From: Bacteroidota bacterium
GTDB taxonomy: Bacteria > Bacteroidota > Bacteroidia > Flavobacteriales_D > Crocinitomicaceae
DNA length: 48,121 nucleotides
Reading direction: 5' to 3'
Assembly (NCBI GenBank): GCA_024280155.1
Contig: JAJRQQ010000067.1
Coordinates: 1-48,121 of the forward strand
Both the position numbers and the translations under genes were made by a program. Below, in pieces: positions 43,483-48,121 of this stretch. Positions within the stretch are counted from its first letter, which is position 1. Every line of letters begins with the position of its first letter. The notes beneath the pieces were generated by a model that saw nothing but the letters and a program-made list of their open reading frames with translations, was not told where the DNA came from and ran no database searches.

Positions 43483-45423
43483 ATGATTAATTTAGAACAA
43501 ATCGGCGTTCACTTGCCACAAGGTTATCTTTTTAAAGATATTAGCATACAAATCAATAGCAATGACAAAATTGGATTGGTAGGTAAAAATGGGGCAGGAA
43601 AGTCGACTTTGCTTAAATTACTAGCAGGTGTTGATCAACCAACTGAAGGGAAAATTCATAAACCTTCCGGAACCACGATTGGGTATTTATCGCAAGACAT
43701 TAAAATTGATTCATCACTGTCTGTGTTTGAATTCCTGAACCAGTCGAATGTATTGTTGACTAAAATTAATCACCGGTTAGAAGAAATCAACGTAGAGTTG
43801 GTTGAAAGAACCGACTACGAGAGCGATAGTTATTTAGAAATGTTGGATGAACTATCTGAGTTGAATCATGAATTTACAGTCCACGAAGGTTTTCTGTGGG
43901 AAGAAAAAATTTCAAATACACTTAAAGGTCTTGGATTTAGCGAAAAGGATTTACAGATGAGTTTGCAAACTTTTTCTGGAGGTTGGAAAATGAGAGCGGA
44001 ATTGGCTCGAATTCTTGTGAACAATCCGGACATTGTACTTCTCGATGAACCGACCAATCACCTCGATATTATTTCCATCAGTTGGCTGGAAAATTACTTA
44101 AAAACATTTGATGGTGCAGTGATTGTAATCTCTCACGATCGTTTATTTTTAGATAATGTAACAAAAAGAACCTTGGAGATAACGCAAGGTAAAATGCTCG
44201 ATTTCCCATTTTCCTATTCTAAATATAAAGTGGCAAGGGCAGAAGAAATTGAAAGATTAAGCGGAGCTGCGAAACAACAAGAAAAGGACATTAAACACAC
44301 ACAAGAATTAATCAATAAATTTCGAGCGAAGAAAAATAAAGCTGCATTTGCCCAATCTTTAATTAAAAAATTAGAAAAAACGGAACGAATTGAGGTGGAC
44401 AATGATTCAGTCGTTGGAATGAAAATTAATTTCCCTCTAAGTGTACAGCCTGGAAAATGGGTGCTAGACATGAAGAATATGGGGAAATCGTACGGTGATA
44501 AGGTACTTTTCAAAGGTGTAAACCTAACTGTTGGACGTGGTGAGAAAATTGCTTTGCTAGGTGCCAACGGAACTGGTAAATCAACATTATTGAAGAGGGT
44601 CATGGGAGAAGTTGATGGAGAAGGAACGGTAGAATACGGTCACAATGCTAATGTATCTTATTTTGCACAGGATCAAGCGGAAGGCTTGGATGTAAAAAAG
44701 ACGGTCTATGAAACAGTGGACGATATTGCCAAGGGTGAAATTAGAAATAGTTTGAGAAAAGTGTTGGGAGCATTTTTGTTTAGAGGTGAAGATGTTGATA
44801 AAAAAGTTGGAGTTTTATCGGGGGGAGAACGAACACGATTGGCACTTTGTCAATTGTTATTGAGCCCTTCTAATTTTCTGATTCTCGATGAGCCAACCAA
44901 TCACCTTGATATACAAAGTAAAGAAGTTTTAAAAGAAGCACTCAAAAATTACGAAGGTACTTTTATCGTTGTTTCTCACGATAGAGAATTCTTAGATGGT
45001 TTAACGAACAGAATTTGGGACATTGAAAATCAATCTTTGAAAATTCATCATTTTGGTGTGGAAGATTTCTTGAAACGTAAGTTGGAACTATTACAGCCGA
45101 GCTCTTCATTGAAGAAAAAAAAAGAGATAAAGCAAAAGGTTGTTGAGGAGGTGAAAACGGAACAACAGCTTTCTTATAATGAGAAAAAAGAATTGAAACG
45201 TCAAAAAAATAAATGGCGCAATCAAATTAATTCTTCAGAGAAAGAAATCGAGAAATTAGAAGCTAAAATTACTGAAATGGATGAAATAATGGCTGCCTTA
45301 GATTATTCAAATGAGGCTAAAGCTTCTAAAGTTTTGAGAGAGTACGATGATTTAAAAACGAAACTCAATCATCACATGGAACTTTGGGAGGAGGCTACTG
45401 AGAAAATGGAAGAACTCGGTTAA
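43483..45423 (+). CDS. ABC-F family ATPase (translation factor type)
   Basis: 646-aa soluble protein with two ABC ATPase domains and no membrane domain. Domain 1: Walker A GLVGKNGAGKSTLLKL, signature FSGGWKMRAELA, Walker B IVLLDEPTNHLDI. Domain 2: GANGTGKSTLLKRV, LSGGERTRLALCQ, LILDEPTNHLD. Between them is the charged P-site tRNA-interaction linker (about 240-310). A C-terminal coiled coil (about 560-646, KKKEIKQKVVEEVKTEQQL, QKNKWRNQINSSEKEIEKLE) matches Uup-type proteins. Uup or a YdiF-like factor are the nearest families; ribosome binding is inferred. The start MINLEQIGVH is chosen over 43405. Confidence 0.92.
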   Translation: MINLEQIGVHLPQGYLFKDISIQINSNDKIGLVGKNGAGKSTLLKLLAGVDQPTEGKIHKPSGTTIGYLSQDIKIDSSLSVFEFLNQSNVLLTKINHRLEEINVELVERTDYESDSYLEMLDELSELNHEFTVHEGFLWEEKISNTLKGLGFSEKDLQMSLQTFSGGWKMRAELARILVNNPDIVLLDEPTNHLDIISISWLENYLKTFDGAVIVISHDRLFLDNVTKRTLEITQGKMLDFPFSYSKYKVARAEEIERLSGAAKQQEKDIKHTQELINKFRAKKNKAAFAQSLIKKLEKTERIEVDNDSVVGMKINFPLSVQPGKWVLDMKNMGKSYGDKVLFKGVNLTVGRGEKIALLGANGTGKSTLLKRVMGEVDGEGTVEYGHNANVSYFAQDQAEGLDVKKTVYETVDDIAKGEIRNSLRKVLGAFLFRGEDVDKKVGVLSGGERTRLALCQLLLSPSNFLILDEPTNHLDIQSKEVLKEALKNYEGTFIVVSHDREFLDGLTNRIWDIENQSLKIHHFGVEDFLKRKLELLQPSSSLKKKKEIKQKVVEEVKTEQQLSYNEKKELKRQKNKWRNQINSSEKEIEKLEAKITEMDEIMAALDYSNEAKASKVLREYDDLKTKLNHHMELWEEATEKMEELG

Positions 45424-45446
45424 AGTGTAATTAAGAATTAATAAAA

Positions 45447-45725
45447 TTACTTTCTCTTCTTTCGATGTTTTGCCATTCGTTTATTTCTTCGCTTGTTTTT
45501 CTTGATTGATTTTCGGGAAGATTTTGACTGAGCACTCCAATATCTTTTATCTGAAGCTTTTTTAGATTTTTTTGCTTCTCGGCTGGATTTCTTTTCATTT
45601 TTCGCCAACTGTTTCTCCGCTTCCTCTACGGTTGAAGGCGTTTTTCCAGGTTGAGAACTACTGCAACTAAAATTGATTGATGCAATCAACAATAAAAAGA
45701 GGTAAATAATCGTTTTAATCTTCAT
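45447..45725 (-). CDS. Small highly basic lipoprotein
   Basis: 92-aa lipoprotein. Signal MKIKTIIYLFLLLIASINFSC with lipobox-like NFSC (Cys21). The short Ser/Pro-rich linker is followed by a Lys/Arg/Ser region (KNEKKSSREAKKSKKASDKR, YWSAQSKSSRKSIKKNKRR) ending RKKRK. The YWSAQSK segment looks conserved in similar Bacteroidota proteins as I recall. No enzyme motif. A basic membrane-anchored tail could bind LPS, peptidoglycan or RNA; that is speculation. It converges on the ABC-F gene and diverges from the next lipoprotein gene with 23 bp between starts. Confidence 0.7.
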   Translation of the reverse strand: MKIKTIIYLFLLLIASINFSCSSSQPGKTPSTVEEAEKQLAKNEKKSSREAKKSKKASDKRYWSAQSKSSRKSIKKNKRRNKRMAKHRKKRK

Positions 45726-45732
45726 AACTTTG
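45725..45732 (+). promoter_or_regulatory. -7 box TAACTTTG in the divergent lipoprotein gap
   Basis: Exact TAnnTTTG, 16 bp before the ATG at 45749. It begins at the last base of the divergent gene's start codon, so any -33 contact must lie inside that gene. Confidence 0.45.
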
Positions 45733-45748
45733 TTCTATATTCAACGCA

Positions 45749-46174
45749 ATGAAAATACTATTTATTTTACTATTCGGAATTAGTTTTTTGTTTTCTTCTT
45801 GTAAAAAGAATTCCCAACATCCTGTCCCGAGTGTTCCTTTCGATATTACCATCAACATTACCTTGCCGAGTTATTCTGACTTGATAGGGGTTAGCGGTTG
45901 GGCTTATGTAAATGGAGGCTCTCGTGGAATCATTGTTTACAGACGGGGAATCGATGAATTTATTGCTTTCGACCGTCACTCTCCTGCTGATCCAGATGGA
46001 GCCTGTGCCAATCCATTGTACCCTGATACTTCAAATTATCTCGTATTAATTGACGAATGTAACAGTGCAACCTTTTCTTTGTACGATGGTTCACCAATAT
46101 CAAATTCTGATTATGGCTTGAGACAATTTCAAACTTCATGGAATGGTCAAGAAAGTCTTCGTATTTTCAATTGA
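45749..46174 (+). CDS. Small lipoprotein, Rieske-like fold remnant (hypothetical)
   Basis: 141-aa lipoprotein. Signal MKILFILLFGISFLFSSC (lipobox FSSC, Cys18). The mature part has YVNGGSRGIIVYRRGIDEFIAFDRHSPADPDGACANPLY and ends DGSPISNSDYGLRQFQTSW in character. This layout (G-G-rich strand, FDR.., Cys, then DGSP and a final strand) recalls Rieske-type domains, in which CxH and CxxH ligands hold a 2Fe-2S centre. Here only isolated cysteines remain (about 87 and 104) and the His ligands are not evident, so no cluster is predicted. Function unknown. Confidence 0.7.
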   Translation: MKILFILLFGISFLFSSCKKNSQHPVPSVPFDITINITLPSYSDLIGVSGWAYVNGGSRGIIVYRRGIDEFIAFDRHSPADPDGACANPLYPDTSNYLVLIDECNSATFSLYDGSPISNSDYGLRQFQTSWNGQESLRIFN

Positions 46175-46180
46175 ATTGCC

Positions 46181-46188
46181 TAAATTTG
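46181..46188 (+). promoter_or_regulatory. -7 box TAAATTTG for the ferredoxin gene
   Basis: Exact TAnnTTTG, 16 bp before the ferredoxin ATG at 46205. No TTG at standard -33 spacing. Confidence 0.45.
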
Positions 46189-46204
46189 CACCAATTATTT
46201 TACT

Positions 46205-46522
46205 ATGCAAGACGTTAAAGTTACTATCATTGATAGAGAAGGTGTAGAGCACGTGTTAGATGCTCCAACTGATATGAGTATGAACATCATGGAGCTATGC
46301 AAAGCTTATGAACTGCCTGTTATTGGAGAGTGTGGAGGAATGGCTATGTGTGCTACTTGTCAGTGCTATTTAGAATCTGACACCGAACTTCCTGAACAAT
46401 CTGATGATGAACTTGATATGCTTGATCAAGCGTTTCATGTTGAAGACAACAGCCGTTTAGGTTGCCAAATTCAAATTTTAGATGAAATTGATGGGATAGT
46501 TTTGAGATTAGCCCCAGAATAA
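46205..46522 (+). CDS. 2Fe-2S ferredoxin (adrenodoxin type)
   Basis: 105-aa soluble electron carrier. Cluster ligands are Cys43, Cys49 and Cys52 (GECGGMAMCATC, C-x5-C-x2-C) and Cys87 (RLGCQI), as in vertebrate-type/ISC ferredoxins. Acidic residues cluster after the ligands (PEQSDDELDMLDQ), typical of the partner-binding helix. No isc genes are nearby; the electron partner is unknown. Monocistronic, followed by a hairpin shared with nadE. Confidence 0.93.
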   Translation: MQDVKVTIIDREGVEHVLDAPTDMSMNIMELCKAYELPVIGECGGMAMCATCQCYLESDTELPEQSDDELDMLDQAFHVEDNSRLGCQIQILDEIDGIVLRLAPE

Positions 46523-46548
46523 AAAAGATAGAACCGCCGTGAATCATT

Positions 46549-46588
46549 AAATAGATAGAGCTGCGATACATCACGGCTCTATCTATTT
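46549..46588. terminator. Bidirectional hairpin between ferredoxin and nadE
   Basis: Imperfect 19-position stem (46549-46567 with 46570-46588) with 13 perfect outer pairs (arm AAATAGATAGAGC). It overlaps the nadE stop codon by two bases and lies 26 bp after the ferredoxin stop. No long T run is seen on either strand, so termination efficiency is uncertain. A second copy of part of the arm at 46526-46542 could pair with 46571-46584 instead. Confidence 0.6.
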
Positions 46589-47381
46589 ATTCCGAAATGT
46601 CATTTATTTTACAAACTGGAATCGGCATCATCTTATGTAGATTGGCTCGATTAAATCTTTGGTAAATTTCAATTACTTCTTTCTGACGATTGGTTAATTT
46701 TTCTGTCGAACCCGAATCTTCTAAATAATTCATTGCCCATTCTAACTCAGGATAACTTGCGCCAATTTGGTCTTCATCGCTTCGGCCGTCTTCCCAAAGT
46801 CCATCGGTAGGTTTAGCAACGACAATTTCATTGATGACTCCAACTTCTTTTGAAAGTGCCCAAACTTCTGTTTTCATCAAATCAGCAATCGGACTAATAT
46901 CTACACCGCCATCACCGTATTTGGTATAGAATCCTACACCAAAATCTTCTACTTTATTTCCTGTCCCTGCAACTAAGCAACCATTTGCTTGACCGATAGC
47001 ATATAAAGTAGTCATTCTTAATCTTGCACGAGAATTTGCCATAGCTAAATGATGATCTTCGATATCAAAGGGCATTTTTTCTTCAAACAGAGAGAATGTG
47101 TCTGTTAAATTAATATCAAAAGATTCAACATTGTCAAAACGGTCTTTTAAGTCTGCAATATGATTCATTGCTCGACTATATTCTGCCTTAGTTTGGCGAA
47201 TTGGCATACTAACTAATATCGTTTTCTTACCTGCTAATGCACATAATGTCGATGTTAATGCAGAATCAACTCCACCAGAAATCCCAATGATAAAACCATT
47301 GACTCCAGCTTTTGTACAATATTTATCTAACCAGGAAATAATGTGTTGAGCAACTTTCTTAGAATCGAAATCAGTTTTCAT
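46587..47381 (-). CDS. nadE: NAD+ synthase, ammonia-dependent type
   Basis: Adenylates nicotinic acid adenine dinucleotide and amidates it to NAD+. The N-type ATP pyrophosphatase loop GISGGVDSALT (SGGVDS at 35-40) is intact, with TGNKVEDFGVGFYTKYGDGGVDISPIADL (about 140-170; TGN and GDG.D motifs) for substrate. 264 aa without an N-terminal glutaminase domain, so free ammonia or another donor is expected. Its start lies 2 bp after the outer-membrane protein stop, so they are co-transcribed. Confidence 0.95.
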   Translation of the reverse strand: MKTDFDSKKVAQHIISWLDKYCTKAGVNGFIIGISGGVDSALTSTLCALAGKKTILVSMPIRQTKAEYSRAMNHIADLKDRFDNVESFDINLTDTFSLFEEKMPFDIEDHHLAMANSRARLRMTTLYAIGQANGCLVAGTGNKVEDFGVGFYTKYGDGGVDISPIADLMKTEVWALSKEVGVINEIVVAKPTDGLWEDGRSDEDQIGASYPELEWAMNYLEDSGSTEKLTNRQKEVIEIYQRFNRANLHKMMPIPVCKINDISE

Positions 47382-47383
47382 TC

Positions 47384-48121
47384 TTAGAATAAAATAGATA
47401 GTTTGAAACGCAATTGGCTTTGTTTTGCTGCATTATTAAAGAAGTTTCTGTCAGAACCCAAAAGAGTTCCATTGTCTTCAAATAAACTTCTGTCTTTAGC
47501 TTCTTTGTTCCAATACAATGAAACGAAACCATAGTAATAACCAATTTCAGCAACTAAAGAAGTTGAACCAATGAAATTCCATTCAGCACCACCAGCTAAA
47601 CCAACAGATGATTTAAAGAAAACCATGTCACTTTTTGAACGACTCATGTTTTCATTTGTTCCAGGAGTAGCTGTTTCTAGAAGTGGATTATCTCCCAATG
47701 TATTAGTATAATTAAATCCTTCATCAAAAATTTTGTTTGAAAGTAAAAAGCTAGAACGTAAACCAAACTTACCAAAGTAACGGAAATAACCGATGAATTT
47801 TGTTCTAAACAAAGCCATCGTTGGGATACTTAGATATGTTGTCTTTTGTTTACGAGAAACCATTTGAAATAATTCTCTATTCGGATCTGCGTTTGGACCA
47901 ATAGATTGATCTTGAGTTAAAATAGTATTGTCGTTGTAGAAATAATAGACAGAATTTGGTCCGGATTTATATTTTAAAGATCCAAAATCAAATTCAATTC
48001 CGATGGTTATACCAATCGTTTCGTTAAAAGTGTAATTTACATTTGTTCCAACAGTAAAATCTGTACCTACACCATCAGTCACTAGTTTTTTTGTTTCCAT
48101 TTTCTGGAAATTTAATCCAAA
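47384..48121 (-). CDS. Outer-membrane beta-barrel protein, N-terminus outside window
   Basis: At least 245 codons, open to the right edge of the window. The internal ATG at 48100 is probably not the start: seven codons upstream of it are open (FGLNFQK) and read like a strand of the same domain. The sequence is made of alternating beta-strands with aromatic girdles (FGSLKYKSGPN, YLSIPTMALFRTKFIGYF, VGLAGGAEWNFIGSTSLVAEIGY) ending in QLRFKLSILF, typical of porin-family/OmpW-like barrels in Bacteroidota. The signal peptide would lie outside. Precedes nadE by 2 bp. Function unknown. Confidence 0.75.
   Translation of the reverse strand, partial: FGLNFQKMETKKLVTDGVGTDFTVGTNVNYTFNETIGITIGIEFDFGSLKYKSGPNSVYYFYNDNTILTQDQSIGPNADPNRELFQMVSRKQKTTYLSIPTMALFRTKFIGYFRYFGKFGLRSSFLLSNKIFDEGFNYTNTLGDNPLLETATPGTNENMSRSKSDMVFFKSSVGLAGGAEWNFIGSTSLVAEIGYYYGFVSLYWNKEAKDRSLFEDNGTLLGSDRNFFNNAAKQSQLRFKLSILF

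Noticed and set aside
1-48121. CRISPR arrays, tRNA, rRNA, tmRNA or prophage genes
   Set aside because: No regularly spaced direct repeats, no cloverleaf-like segment, no rRNA-like sequence and no phage structural genes were seen by eye; a covariance-model scan was not possible.

Overview
This is an AT-rich 48 kb stretch of ordinary-looking chromosome from a member of the Bacteroidota, most likely Flavobacteriales. I cannot fix the family; a Crocinitomicaceae/Fluviicola-like organism would fit. The evidence is: a type IX secretion (T9SS)/gliding motor cluster (porP-gldK-gldL-gldM-gldN); a secreted metalloprotease ending in a T9SS C-terminal sorting domain; tandem DUF4369-thioredoxin (TlpA-like) proteins; the gene order miaB - sigma-54 activator - lptE - secG; almost no Shine-Dalgarno sequences; and repeated matches to the Bacteroidota promoter -7 box TAnnTTTG, some with a TTG about 18-21 bp upstream.

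Layout. 1-137: the 3' end of an IS3-type insertion sequence, cut by the window edge. 284-8092 (minus strand): a long colinear run, in transcription order a VTC-domain polyphosphate-polymerase-like protein, a DUF4956 membrane protein, lpxK, a purine nucleoside phosphorylase, gatB, an intact DUF4369-TlpA lipoprotein, a second DUF4369-TlpA gene broken by an in-frame TAA, and lpxH. 8258-17332: a class V aminotransferase, a hypothetical protein, lpd, the M43-like protease, lipA, rlmB, a small secreted protein and a YjjG-like phosphatase. 17329-24593: a small membrane protein and upp on minus; an ABC exporter, a leaderless-looking substrate-binding protein, hemH, ahcY and a voltage-gated K+ channel on plus. 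24590-32810 (minus): an orphan histidine kinase, groEL, groES, then the operon miaB - sigma-54 activator - lptE - hypothetical - secG. 33113-43374 (plus): topA, a frameshifted ureohydrolase-like gene, then porP-gldKLMN. 43483-48121: an ABC-F ATPase, two small lipoproteins in divergent orientation, a 2Fe-2S ferredoxin, nadE, and an outer-membrane beta-barrel gene cut by the right edge.

The functional theme is the cell envelope: lipid A synthesis (lpxH, lpxK), LPS transport (lptE), protein export (secG, T9SS) and a T9SS client (the protease), mixed with housekeeping functions (lipoate and lipoamide, chaperonin, tRNA and rRNA modification, NAD and S-adenosylhomocysteine metabolism).

I did not find a clear-cut new defence or mobile system. 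The most interesting items are a ureohydrolase-family gene that has lost canonical metal ligands, sits directly before the T9SS motor genes and is interrupted at an A8 tract; the nonsense-split TlpA gene; a VTC/DUF4956 pair heading a lipid A operon; a three-hairpin array behind groEL; and a dispersed structured element after ahcY. No tRNA, rRNA or CRISPR array was seen.
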